Source of the DNA: Microbacterium terricola
GTDB lineage: Bacteria > Actinomycetota > Actinomycetes > Actinomycetales > Microbacteriaceae
Direction: 5' to 3'
Assembly: GCF_027943945.1 (NCBI RefSeq)
Contig: NZ_AP027141.1
Location: 2,232,001-2,296,000, forward strand
DNA: 64,000 nt
In this document: piece after piece, positions 25,256 through 33,418 of the stretch
Position numbering within the stretch: the stretch's first letter is position 1
Layout: each line of letters starts with the position of its first letter
Position numbers and translations under genes: made by a program
Notes under the pieces: model-generated
Told to the model about the DNA's origin: nothing
The model's input: only the letters and a program-made list of their open reading frames with translations
The model's database searches: none

Positions 25256-26341
25256 ATGCAGTCATCACGCACCCGAAACCGGGGTGTCGCAGCGGCAGCC
25301 ATCGCCGTCACGGCCCTCACCGTCACCCTTCTGAGCGGGTGCACGTCGGCACCCGCAGACAACACCGGCGGCACCGAGTCCGGCGGCGCAGAGCCCGAGA
25401 AGTTCGTGATCGGGTTCCAGCAGCCGCTCGGCGGCCAGGCCTGGCGTGAGATGGGCCTCGCTTCGCTGCAGGCCCTGGCCGCCCGCCCGGAGTACAAAGA
25501 CAAGGTCGAGGTGAAGATCGTCCGCACGAACGACAACGACGCGGCCCAGCAGAACGCCGCCATCCAGAACCTGATCGCGGAGGGCGTCGACGCCATCCTG
25601 TTCGATCCCGCATCGGCGACCGGCGCGGACGCCGCGATCGCCCAGGCCGAGGCAGCCGGCATCCCGGTCTTCGCGAACGGTGGACCGTACGACAACGACT
25701 ACGTGTACGTCGTGTCCACGGACTGGGCGAATGCCGGAACCGTCGGCGCGGAGTGGCTCGTCGGGCAGCTCGGCGACAACAAGGACGTCGCCGTCCTCGA
25801 GGGCCTCGCCGGCGTGCCGCTGAATGACGGCTCGATGCCCGGCGTCGAGGAGATCCTCACCTCCGGCGGTGCGAACATCGTGGCACGCGGCACCAACGGC
25901 TGGAACGAGGCCGACGCACAGAAGGCGATGGCGCAGATCCTGCAGTCCAACCCGGATGTCGGCGGCGTCTACTCCTTCCTCACCGGCGGGCAGGGCATTC
26001 CGGCCGCGTTCGCGGATGCGGGTATCGACTTCGTTCCCGTGGTCGGCGGCTCGGGCTACAACGGCGAGGCGTGCACGCTCGTCGAGTACGCCGATGACGG
26101 CCTCGTCGGCAACATGGTGTTCGGCCAGCCCGCGATCTACGCGAAGGGCCTCGAGCAGGCCGTCGCGCTCCTCGAGGGCGAGGACGTTCCGCAGGAGCAG
26201 CTCTTCCCGCCGCTGGAGATCACCGTGGACAACGCGGCGGACTACTGCCTGCCGGATCAGGCCGACAACTTCCAGCTCGGCTACGACTTCCCCGGTCTCG
26301 ACCTGACCGTGGACGAAGTGCTCGCCTTCTACCAGAAGTAA
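25256..26341 (+). CDS. CUT2-type sugar ABC transporter substrate-binding lipoprotein
   Basis: The 361-residue protein has a signal peptide ending in the lipobox LLSGC (Cys29), so it is a membrane-anchored lipoprotein. The mature part follows the periplasmic-binding-protein type 1 pattern (FVIGFQQPLGGQAWREMG; NDAAQQNAAIQNLIAEGVDAI; DPASATGADAAIAQAEAAGIPV), as in RbsB/XylF-like binders. AAAGGAG (about 25243-25249) precedes the ATG. It heads the plus-strand importer operon diverging from the catabolic genes, so its ligand is probably the starting sugar or sugar acid. Confidence 0.92.
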   Translation: MQSSRTRNRGVAAAAIAVTALTVTLLSGCTSAPADNTGGTESGGAEPEKFVIGFQQPLGGQAWREMGLASLQALAARPEYKDKVEVKIVRTNDNDAAQQNAAIQNLIAEGVDAILFDPASATGADAAIAQAEAAGIPVFANGGPYDNDYVYVVSTDWANAGTVGAEWLVGQLGDNKDVAVLEGLAGVPLNDGSMPGVEEILTSGGANIVARGTNGWNEADAQKAMAQILQSNPDVGGVYSFLTGGQGIPAAFADAGIDFVPVVGGSGYNGEACTLVEYADDGLVGNMVFGQPAIYAKGLEQAVALLEGEDVPQEQLFPPLEITVDNAADYCLPDQADNFQLGYDFPGLDLTVDEVLAFYQK

Positions 26342-26368
26342 TCGCGCACCGACGTCCGAGGAGACGCT

Positions 26369-27907
26369 GTGGACAACCTGACCATCCGGAGCACCGCGCC
26401 AGACGCGGTGCTCCGGACGGAGCCACTGCTGGTGGCCTCCGATCTGACCAAGAGGTATGGCGCCGTGCGCGCCCTGGAGGGCGCGAGCTTCACCTGCCTG
26501 CCGGGAGAGGTGCTCGCCCTGGTGGGCGAGAACGGTGCCGGCAAGAGCACGGTGTCGCGCATCCTCGCGGGAGCGACCGAGCCGACCAGCGGGGCGATCA
26601 CCTTGAACGGCGAGCCCTTCGCCGTCGGCTCGATCGCCCAGGCGCGCGAACGGGGCGTCGCCTGCGCCTTCCAGGAGCTCGCGCTCGTGCCGGACTGGAC
26701 GATCGCGGAGAACCTGCTCCTGCCAGAGCGGCGCGGACGCGGGATGTTCTCACAGCGCTCGTCGCGGGAAGACGCCGAGCGGCTGCTCACGACGTTGGAC
26801 GTGACCCATCTGAACCCGGCGGCGGTGGTCGGCGATCTGCGCCTGGCCGACCGCCAGGTCATCGAGATCGTGCGAGCCATCTCGGCCGACCCGAGATTGC
26901 TCATCCTCGATGAAGCCTCGTCGGCGTTGAGTCCCGTGGGGGTCGAGTGGCTCTTCGAACGGATTCGCGAGCTCACCGCCCAAGGCGTCGGCATCATCTA
27001 TGTCTCACATCGCCTCGGCGAGATCTCCGAGATCGCCGACCGCGGAACGGTGCTCCGCGACGGTGCGTCCGTCGGCGAGTTCTCACGCGGGTCCTGGTCA
27101 GACGATGACCTCGTCTCCCTCATGGCCGGCCGCACCGCGCGGCGCCACTTCCCCGATGCTCCACCGGCCCCCGCCGCCGACGCACCGGCGGTGCTCGACG
27201 TACGCGGCCTGCGCTCCGAGGGCCTGGTCGGCGTCGACCTGGTCGCCCGCCGCGGCGAGATCGTCGGGATCGGCGGGCTGCAGGGCCAGGGTCAGACCGA
27301 GCTGCTGCGCTGCCTGTTCGGCGCGGCCCCGGCCGTCGCCGACCAGTGGAGCGTGGGCGGCAAGCCGGTGCGTCGCCTCACTCCCCCGCGTGCGGTCCGG
27401 CGCGGTGTCGGCTTCGTTCCCGAGGACCGCAAGACCGAAGGCCTCGCGCTCGCGCTGAGCGTCGGCGAGAACCTGCTGGCGCCCTGGCTCCGGCCGGTCG
27501 CGGCCGGCGGGCAGCTGCAGCTGCGTCGGGAGCGCCCGTGGATCGAACGCGTGCTCGGCGGCCTGAGCGTTCGCACCCGTGGACCGGACGAGCCGGTCGG
27601 CTCCCTGTCCGGCGGCAACCAGCAGAAGGTGGTGTTCGGCCGCTGGATCGACCGCGAACGCTCCGTCCTCCTGCTGCACGATCCCACCCGCGGCATCGAC
27701 GTGCGGGCGAAGCAGGAGCTGTACCAGGCGATGCTCGAGCTCGCCGCATCGGGGGTTGCGATCATCTGGTTCTCAACGGAAGTGGAGGAGCTCGTGCACA
27801 TGTGCCACCGGGTCGCCGTGCTCTACCGTGGGCGCGTCGCCCGCGTGCTGGAGGGCGAGCAGATCACCCCTGACGCGATCGTCGGAGCGGCGGTGGGAAC
27901 CGCATGA
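26369..27907 (+). CDS. CUT2-type sugar ABC transporter ATP-binding protein (double NBD)
   Basis: The 512-residue RbsA-like protein has two nucleotide-binding domains. The first holds Walker A GENGAGKST (about 54-62) and Walker B LLILDEASSAL, with a degenerate signature (LRLADRQ). The second has the usual CUT2 decay of Walker A (GLQGQGQTE) with signature LSGGNQQKV and HDPTRGIDV. GTG 26369 follows GAGGAG. However, a perfect hairpin covers codons 6-17, and GTG 26432 (in frame, behind GGACGGAG) would start the protein at VASDLTKRYG like other RbsA proteins. The true start may be 26432. Confidence 0.9.
   Translation: MDNLTIRSTAPDAVLRTEPLLVASDLTKRYGAVRALEGASFTCLPGEVLALVGENGAGKSTVSRILAGATEPTSGAITLNGEPFAVGSIAQARERGVACAFQELALVPDWTIAENLLLPERRGRGMFSQRSSREDAERLLTTLDVTHLNPAAVVGDLRLADRQVIEIVRAISADPRLLILDEASSALSPVGVEWLFERIRELTAQGVGIIYVSHRLGEISEIADRGTVLRDGASVGEFSRGSWSDDDLVSLMAGRTARRHFPDAPPAPAADAPAVLDVRGLRSEGLVGVDLVARRGEIVGIGGLQGQGQTELLRCLFGAAPAVADQWSVGGKPVRRLTPPRAVRRGVGFVPEDRKTEGLALALSVGENLLAPWLRPVAAGGQLQLRRERPWIERVLGGLSVRTRGPDEPVGSLSGGNQQKVVFGRWIDRERSVLLLHDPTRGIDVRAKQELYQAMLELAASGVAIIWFSTEVEELVHMCHRVAVLYRGRVARVLEGEQITPDAIVGAAVGTA
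26385..26417 (+). terminator. Perfect 14-bp hairpin between binding-protein and ATPase genes
   Basis: Arms 26385-26398 and 26404-26417 are exact complements around a five-base loop (CCAGA). There is no T-tract. Such hairpins after binding-protein genes protect the upstream message or partially terminate transcription, so that more binding protein than ATPase is made. It lies inside the ATPase gene if GTG 26369 is used, and in the spacer if GTG 26432 is used. Confidence 0.6.
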
Positions 27908-28929
27908 GCCCCACGACCACCACCATCCCCGCACCGATGCCGAGAGTCGGGCCCATCCGCTCCGGCACGCGGCGCATGCGCTATGACGGGGCACTGGCTC
28001 CCGTGCTCGCCTTCGTGGTGTTCTTCGGCGTGTACCTCGCCGTCAACCCCGGCCTGCTCACCCGGTTCCAGCTCCAGTCCGCCGCGAACCTGATCGCCCC
28101 GCTCGCCCTCATCGCGCTCGGGCAGCTGCTGATCGTGCTGATCGGCGGCATCGATATCTCCATCGGAGCGATCACGAGCCTGTGCAACGTCGTCTTCGCG
28201 ACTCAGATCGCGGGCCTCTCCGCACCGGGGGCGCTCCTGGCCTGCATCGCCGTCGGCGTGCTCTGCGGCGCGATCAATGGCGTGCTGGTCGCGTACGTCA
28301 ACCTGCCCGCCATAGCCGTCACCCTGGCCACCGCCTTCATCTACGCGGCTCTCGCGCGACAGATCCTCGACCGCCCTGGCGGTGCTCTCAGCAGCGAGAT
28401 CTACCAGGTCACCAGCGGCGAGCTGGTTCCGTTCGTGCCGATCGCACTGGTGTGGGTGGCGCTGATCGCCACGGGCCTGTGGCTCTTCCTCCAGCGCACC
28501 GCGTTCGGGCGGCAGGTCTACGGTGTCGGCTCGGGCCGGGCCGCTGTGCAGTCCGCGGGGCTGAAGCCGCGGCTGACCATCCTGGTGACCTTCATGGTCT
28601 CCGGCGGGATCGTCTCGCTCGGCGCCGTACTCCTGGCCGGATCGACGCTCACCGGTGACCCGCGCAGCGGCGACCCGTACCTGCTCAACTCGATCGCCGT
28701 GGTCGCACTGTCCGGTGCCGCCTTCGCCGGCGGGCGCGGCAGCATCCTCGGCACGGTCCTGGCCGCCGCCGTCCTCGGCATGGTGGGCAACCTGCTGTTC
28801 TTCGCCGGCATCAACTCGTACTGGCAGTACGTGATCAGCGCGCTGATCATCCTCGCCGTCGTGGTGATTCCGCGCGTCGGACAGTTCGTCATCCAGCAGT
28901 CGGCGCTTCGAAGGGGGCACCATGAGTGA
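27904..28929 (+). CDS. CUT2-type sugar ABC transporter permease 1
   Basis: The 341-residue protein has eight to ten membrane helices and RbsC/BPD_transp_2 landmarks: LIVLIGGIDISIG (about 77-89), GVLVAYVNLPAIAVTLATAF and the cytoplasmic loop GSGRAAVQSAGLKPR that contacts the ATPase, then GGRGSILGT. The start overlaps the ATPase stop (ATGA), and its end overlaps the second permease start by eight bases. It forms the heteromeric membrane channel with the second permease. Confidence 0.92.
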   Translation: MSPTTTTIPAPMPRVGPIRSGTRRMRYDGALAPVLAFVVFFGVYLAVNPGLLTRFQLQSAANLIAPLALIALGQLLIVLIGGIDISIGAITSLCNVVFATQIAGLSAPGALLACIAVGVLCGAINGVLVAYVNLPAIAVTLATAFIYAALARQILDRPGGALSSEIYQVTSGELVPFVPIALVWVALIATGLWLFLQRTAFGRQVYGVGSGRAAVQSAGLKPRLTILVTFMVSGGIVSLGAVLLAGSTLTGDPRSGDPYLLNSIAVVALSGAAFAGGRGSILGTVLAAAVLGMVGNLLFFAGINSYWQYVISALIILAVVVIPRVGQFVIQQSALRRGHHE

Positions 28930-29929
28930 CACGCAGACCGTCGTCGCGGAGGACGCGACCGAGGGCTCGCCTTCCGCCCAGAGCGGGTTGGCCCGCCTGG
29001 TCTCGAGGATGCCGCGAGCTGGATGGGGCATTGCGATCTTCATCGCACTGTTCGTCATCGGCGGGCTGCTGCGCCCGTCGCTGTTCACACTCCCGGGACT
29101 CATCAGCACGGCGACGTTCGCCGCGATCCTCGCGGTCGCGTCGTACGGGCAGACGATCGCGGTCATCCAGGGCGGCATCGACCTGTCGGTGCCGAACACC
29201 ATCGCGTTCGCCGCACTGGGCTTCCTGACCTGGAACGCCTCGTTCGGACCAGTGATCGCCCTCCTGCTCGCGCTCGCCGGCGGTCTGGTCATCGGCATCG
29301 TCAACGGTGTGATCGTCGCCAAGGTCGGCCTCACGCCGATTGTGACGACCATCGCGATGAACGGGCTGCTCTTCGGCGTGGTGCTCCTGAACTTCCCCCT
29401 GTCCGAGCTGACGGTCGTGCCCGACCTCGTGACCTCGTTCACGTCCGCTCGCGTCGACCTGGCCGGCCTTCAGATCGCGATCGTGCTCCCGATGGCACTG
29501 CTGCTGATGCTGCTGCTGCAGGCCGTACTCAGCTACACCGGCTGGGGACGGTCATTGTTCCTCGTGGGATCACGGGAGGATGCCGCGCGCCTGGCGGGCC
29601 AGCCGGTCGCCCGCATCCGCATCTCCGGCTACGCCCTGTCGGGGCTGCTCGCCGCATTCGCGGGGATCGTGATCGTCGGCTACTACTCCCAGGCCGAGAC
29701 CACGATGGGCAACAGCTATCTGCTCGGCTCGGTGGCGGCCGTCATCGTCGGCGGCGCTTCGATGTTCGGCGGACGCGGCTCGATGGTGGGCACGTTCGTC
29801 GGCGCCCTCGTACTCGGGCAGGTCGCGACCCTGGTGGCCGTCTTCAACCTCGGCGCGACGATGCAGAACCTGATCTACGGGCTGATCATCCTTGCCGTCC
29901 TGGCTGCCTACGGTCGCGATCGAACCTAG
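28922..29929 (+). CDS. CUT2-type sugar ABC transporter permease 2
   Basis: The 335-residue paralogue has the same layout: IAVIQGGIDLSVPNTIAF, GLTPIVTTIAMNGLLFG, the ATPase-contact loop GSREDAARLAGQPVARIR and GGASMFGGRGSMVGTFVGAL. Two different permeases in one CUT2 operon are found in several ribose-, rhamnose- and autoinducer-2-type systems. It is the last gene before a strong hairpin terminator. Confidence 0.92.
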   Translation: MSDTQTVVAEDATEGSPSAQSGLARLVSRMPRAGWGIAIFIALFVIGGLLRPSLFTLPGLISTATFAAILAVASYGQTIAVIQGGIDLSVPNTIAFAALGFLTWNASFGPVIALLLALAGGLVIGIVNGVIVAKVGLTPIVTTIAMNGLLFGVVLLNFPLSELTVVPDLVTSFTSARVDLAGLQIAIVLPMALLLMLLLQAVLSYTGWGRSLFLVGSREDAARLAGQPVARIRISGYALSGLLAAFAGIVIVGYYSQAETTMGNSYLLGSVAAVIVGGASMFGGRGSMVGTFVGALVLGQVATLVAVFNLGATMQNLIYGLIILAVLAAYGRDRT

Positions 29930-29936
29930 CCGGATA

Positions 29937-29978
29937 GCGGGCGGATCCTCGTCCGGGGGGTGACGAGGATCCGCCCGC
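29937..29978. terminator. Strong hairpin terminator between convergent operons (17-bp stem)
   Basis: Arms 29937-29953 and 29962-29978 are perfect complements with an eight-base loop (29954-29961). The hairpin sits between the permease stop (29929) and the SDR stop (29990), so it can serve both strands. No run of T follows, as is common in high-GC actinobacteria. Confidence 0.85.
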
Positions 29979-29989
29979 GGTCGGTCGTC

Positions 29990-31003
29990 CTACTGGACCG
30001 ACCACCCGCCGTCGCTGGCGAGGATCGCGCCGTTGATGTTCACGCCGTCATCCGACAGCAGGAACGTGATCGACGCCGCCAGCTGCTCGGCGGTGGCGAC
30101 AGACGGGATCTGCGACTGGAACGGCTGCAGACGCGCCTGGCCGGCCTCCGACACGTGCGGCGGGAAGGGGATGCCGGTGGCCACGCCACCGGGCGCCACC
30201 GCGTTGACGCGGATGCCCGCGGGTCCGTACATGAACGCGGCGCTCTTGGTGAGGCCGACCACGCCGTGCTTGGACACCGTGTAGGCGTTGCCGGAGGCGT
30301 TGCCACGCAGACCGGCCTCGCTCGCGACATTGACGATCGCGCCCTTGCCTGCCTCGACCATCACGGGCAGCACCGCACGGCTGAGCTTGAACGCGCCAGT
30401 GAGGTTCACTGCGATGACGCGGTCCCACGTCGCGTCGCTGGTCTCGGCCAGCGGCGAGAAGTCGTCGTTGATGCCGGCCACGTTGGCGAGCGCGTCGATG
30501 CGCTCCCCTGCCGCTGCGACGATCTCGTCGATCGACTCCTGCTTCGTGATGTCGCCGGCCACGGTCACGACATCGGCGTCCGGCAGCGACGCCTGGAGCT
30601 CCGCGAGCTTCTCCGCCGACACGTCGACGGCGACGACGCGGCCGCCCTCGCGGGCGACGCGGGAAGCGGTGGCGCGGCCGATGCCGGACGCGGCACCGGT
30701 GACGATGACCGTCTTGCCGGCGAAGCGGCCTCCGGTGACCTTCTCGGCCCACGCGCTGCTCTCGGTCTCCTCCGGCAGCTCGCCGCCGTTCGCGGCACGC
30801 ACGAGGTCATCGATGACCGACTGCGGCAGCTGTCCCTGGCTGAGCGCGACCAACTGCTGCAGCGGCAGCCCCTTGATCGGCGCGAGCGTCTCCTCGGTCG
30901 CTCCGGACTGCGCGAGCAGACCTCGCACCAGATCGCCGCCGACCGGGCTCTCGAGCCAGTCGCCGATCGAGCTGGCCGCGGTCAGCACCTTGTTCTCCGA
31001 CAT
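29990..31003 (-). CDS. SDR oxidoreductase with about 90-residue N-terminal extension
   Basis: The 337-residue protein starts at ATG 31003 behind GAAGGGA. The Rossmann motif TGAASGIG begins only at about residue 101; NVAG, NVASEAG and AYTVSK (catalytic Tyr/Lys) follow in the normal order. The first 90 residues are a separate helical region (SIGDWLESPVGGDLVRGLL... LPLQQLVALSQGQLPQ) not needed for the SDR fold. It may be a docking or dimer module. The gene diverges from a TetR regulator across two palindromic operators, so it is probably the regulated target. Substrate unknown. Confidence 0.85.
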   Translation of the reverse strand: MSENKVLTAASSIGDWLESPVGGDLVRGLLAQSGATEETLAPIKGLPLQQLVALSQGQLPQSVIDDLVRAANGGELPEETESSAWAEKVTGGRFAGKTVIVTGAASGIGRATASRVAREGGRVVAVDVSAEKLAELQASLPDADVVTVAGDITKQESIDEIVAAAGERIDALANVAGINDDFSPLAETSDATWDRVIAVNLTGAFKLSRAVLPVMVEAGKGAIVNVASEAGLRGNASGNAYTVSKHGVVGLTKSAAFMYGPAGIRVNAVAPGGVATGIPFPPHVSEAGQARLQPFQSQIPSVATAEQLAASITFLLSDDGVNINGAILASDGGWSVQ

Positions 31004-31049
31004 GTGATTCCCTTCATCCACCGGCCCTCGGGCGGGCCTCCGTGGACTC

Positions 31050-31086
31050 AATTCCCATGCGGGAATTCCTATTCCCGCGTGGGAAA
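31050..31086. promoter_or_regulatory. Two TTCCC-N4-GGGAA operators between SDR and TetR genes
   Basis: Site 1 (31050-31067) has perfect seven-base arms AATTCCC/GGGAATT; site 2 (31072-31085) has TTCCC/GGGAA arms. Both have a four-base spacer, and their centres are 20 bp apart, two helical turns, on the same DNA face. This is the usual arrangement for cooperative TetR-family dimers controlling a divergent pair. Confidence 0.75.
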
Positions 31087-31089
31087 TCC

Positions 31090-31095
31090 TATGCT
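31090..31095 (+). promoter_or_regulatory. -10 element (TATGCT) of the TetR gene
   Basis: TATGCT lies just downstream of the second operator and 41 bases before the TetR ATG, which has its own GGAGG site. A repressor on the operators would cover the -35 region, giving autoregulation. Confidence 0.45.
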
Positions 31096-31136
31096 CGAGT
31101 CGACGGATGATCAACAGCCGGAATCGGAGGCGCGCG

Positions 31137-31805
31137 ATGGCCACGTCTGACAGCGATGGACCCCGGCGCGGACGCGGCTCGAGCGCGGGCCTCGATCGCG
31201 ATCAGATCATCCGCGCCGCCCGCGGCCTCGACCCGGCCGCGCTGACCATGCAGGCGATCGCGACCGAGCTCGGCGTGGACCGCAAGGCGCTCAACTATCA
31301 CGTGACCGATCGCGAGAGCCTGCTCGAGATGCTGGCGATCGATGCGTTCCAGCAGCGCTTCGCCGCCATCGAGCTCGACCTCGGCGAGACCTGGCAGCAG
31401 GCGAGCCGGGCCTACGCCGGCGCACTGTGCCGCAGCATCCTCGAGACCGGCGAGTGGGTGCCCTACTTCCGCTTCACCTCGCCCCGCGACCTCGCCGTGG
31501 TCGGGCCCGCCGAGGTCGTCGCGGCACGCATGCTCGCCGCCGGCTTCGATGCGATCACCGTCAGCCGCGGCATGCACCTGCTCTTCTCGATCTGCACGGG
31601 CTATGCGCGCGACGCGATCACCGCGGCCCACGAGGGCGGCGTGCACCCCCAGATCGAGGAGCTGCGCACGGCGCTCGCATCGGCCGACGGGGAGTACGGA
31701 GCGATCCGCGGCCTCGTGGACGCGCGCGTCGACAACTACGGCGACGCTCAGTTCGACTTCGACGTCGACGCCTTCGTCGCCGCCATGGAGCGGCTGCTGC
31801 CCTGA
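31137..31805 (+). CDS. TetR-family transcriptional regulator
   Basis: The 222-residue protein starts at ATG 31137 behind GGAGG (31126-31130). Residues about 20-65 form the TetR helix-turn-helix (LTMQAIATELGVDRKALNYHVTDRESLLEML); the rest is a helical ligand-binding domain resembling TetR_C-type members. It diverges from the SDR gene across twin palindromes and probably represses both. The ligand is unknown, perhaps the SDR substrate. Confidence 0.88.
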   Translation: MATSDSDGPRRGRGSSAGLDRDQIIRAARGLDPAALTMQAIATELGVDRKALNYHVTDRESLLEMLAIDAFQQRFAAIELDLGETWQQASRAYAGALCRSILETGEWVPYFRFTSPRDLAVVGPAEVVAARMLAAGFDAITVSRGMHLLFSICTGYARDAITAAHEGGVHPQIEELRTALASADGEYGAIRGLVDARVDNYGDAQFDFDVDAFVAAMERLLP

Positions 31806-31878
31806 CGACGGCAACCGACGGCATCCGACGGCATCGATGCAGCGGAATGGCCGCCGCGCGCCGGGCGTTGACGCCAGC

Positions 31879-32907
31879 ATGCGACGTTTCGGCACCCTTT
31901 CATTCGGCCACTACGGACCCCTCGGCGGCGGCCGGCAGCTGACGGCGGGCGACTCGCTGCGCCAGGCGGTCGACCTCGCCCAGGGGATGGACGACCTGGG
32001 CGCCAACGGGATCTACTTCCGCGTGCACCACTTCGCTCGCCAGCAGGCGTCGCCGATGCCGCTGCTCGCGGCGATCGCCGCGACCACCGAGCGCATCGAG
32101 ATGGGCACAGGCGTGATCGACATGCGCTACGAGAATCCGCTGTACCTCGCCGAGGAGGCGGCGGCGGTCGATCTGCTCAGCGACGGTCGTCTCGCTCTCG
32201 GCGTGAGCCGCGGTTCACCCGAGACCGTGGTGCGCGGCTACGAGACCTTCGGCTACACCGGCGCCGTCGATCCGCGCGGCGCCGACCTCGCTCGTGCCCA
32301 CTTCGACACGTTCCTGCGGGCGATCGACGGGGAGGGGATGGCCGACGGCGATCCGAGCAGCCCGTTCGGCGGGGTGGCCGGTCGCGCGCGCATCGAGCCG
32401 CACTCCCCCGGACTGCGGTCGCGCGTGTGGTGGGGCGCCGGCAACCGCGAGTCCGCCGAGTGGGCGGGGCGTGTCGGCGTGAACCTGATGTCGTCGACGC
32501 TGCTCACCGAGGCGACGGGTCAGCCGTTCGACATCCTGCAGGCCGAACAGCTCGACGCGTTCCGCGCGGCGTGGCGCGAGGCGGGGCACCAGGGCGAGCC
32601 GCGCACCTCCGTGAGCCGCTCGATCTTCCCGATCACGACGGACGAGGACCGGCTGTACTTCGGCCGCAGCGGCGAAGGCGACGGCATCGGCTACATCGAC
32701 GGCTTCCGGTCCACCTTCGGCAAGACCTATGCCGCCGAACCGGACGTCCTCGTCGAGCAGCTGCTGCAGGACGCCGCGATCCAGTCCGCCGACACCCTCA
32801 TGCTGACGATCCCCAGCCAGCTCGGTGTGGAGTTCAACCTCCGGCTCGTCGAGTCGTTCGCGACCCATGTGGCGCCCGCGCTGGGCTGGGAGAGCACCAG
32901 GGCATAG
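31879..32907 (+). CDS. LLM class flavin-dependent oxidoreductase (luciferase-like)
   Basis: The 342-residue TIM-barrel protein begins MRRFGTLSFGHYGP, the usual start of this subgroup. It has GANGIYFRVHHFARQQASPMPLLAAIAATT, MGTGVIDMRYENPLYLAEEAA, LLSDGRLALGVSRGSPE and ESAEWAGRVGVNLMSSTL segments of the bacterial luciferase family. Such enzymes use FMNH2 or F420 to oxidise small molecules. It follows the TetR gene by 73 bases on the same strand with no clear ribosome site, so a shared transcript is possible. Substrate unknown. Confidence 0.85.
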   Translation: MRRFGTLSFGHYGPLGGGRQLTAGDSLRQAVDLAQGMDDLGANGIYFRVHHFARQQASPMPLLAAIAATTERIEMGTGVIDMRYENPLYLAEEAAAVDLLSDGRLALGVSRGSPETVVRGYETFGYTGAVDPRGADLARAHFDTFLRAIDGEGMADGDPSSPFGGVAGRARIEPHSPGLRSRVWWGAGNRESAEWAGRVGVNLMSSTLLTEATGQPFDILQAEQLDAFRAAWREAGHQGEPRTSVSRSIFPITTDEDRLYFGRSGEGDGIGYIDGFRSTFGKTYAAEPDVLVEQLLQDAAIQSADTLMLTIPSQLGVEFNLRLVESFATHVAPALGWESTRA

Positions 32908-32917
32908 GAGCCGGGAC

Positions 32918-32941
32918 GGGGCGGCGTCATGCCGCCGCCCC
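32918..32941. terminator. GC-rich hairpin between convergent LLM and DoxX genes
   Basis: GGGGCGGCG (32918-32926) pairs exactly with 32933-32941 around a six-base loop. It lies between the two stop codons (32907 and 32951) and can end both transcripts. No T-tract. Confidence 0.6.
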
Positions 32942-32950
32942 GGCGGCAGG

Positions 32951-33316
32951 TCAGAGGACGACGAGGAAACCGAGCGCGGCACTCACGACGGCGAGAAGAC
33001 CGAGCACCAGCGAGGGCGCGAACGCCTCGTTCCGGCGGATGTGCACGACGACTGCCCCGGCCATCAGCACCGCGAGGCAGACGGCGGCGATGGGCGTGAG
33101 GATCGGCAGGATGCCGGTGGCCAGCGGCAGGACGAGCCCGAGACCGCCGATCACCTCGGCGACACCGATCGCCTTGATGTTCGCGGGGGCATAGTCCTCG
33201 GTCCAGGCCATTCCCGCGGCCAGCAGCTGCGGCTGCGGGCGGAGGGCCTTCATCGAGCCGGCGGCGATCATCGCGAGGGCGAGCAGGGCGTTGACGATCC
33301 AGAGGGCGATCAGCAT
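32951..33316 (-). CDS. DoxX family membrane protein
   Basis: The 121-residue protein has four helices with the DoxX pattern: ALLALAMIAAGSMKAL near residue 10-25, KAIGVAEVIGGLGLVLPLATGI and LAVLMAGAVVVHIRRNE. DoxX-like proteins are often induced by quinones, aldehydes or oxidants. GGAAAG precedes the ATG. It diverges from an HxlR regulator across a palindromic site, so that regulator probably represses it. Confidence 0.85.
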   Translation of the reverse strand: MLIALWIVNALLALAMIAAGSMKALRPQPQLLAAGMAWTEDYAPANIKAIGVAEVIGGLGLVLPLATGILPILTPIAAVCLAVLMAGAVVVHIRRNEAFAPSLVLGLLAVVSAALGFLVVL

Positions 33317-33335
33317 GGTGGTTCTTTCCGGTGGG

Positions 33336-33359
33336 GTTGGTTACTGTTGGTTAGTAACC
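33336..33359. promoter_or_regulatory. HxlR/YodB-like operator between doxX-like and hxlR-like genes
   Basis: GGTTACT (33339-33345) and AGTAACC (33353-33359) form a perfect seven-base inverted repeat with a seven-base spacer. This resembles the TACT...AGTA operators of HxlR-family redox regulators such as YodB. GTTGGTTA is also directly repeated at 33336-33343 and 33346-33353, one helical turn apart. It lies in the spacer of the divergent pair. Confidence 0.65.
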
Positions 33360-33418
33360 CCATGATGCGTGACGGATGCACGCTCTGCAAAAGGCACATG
33401 GGAGTAACCGAGGCACAG

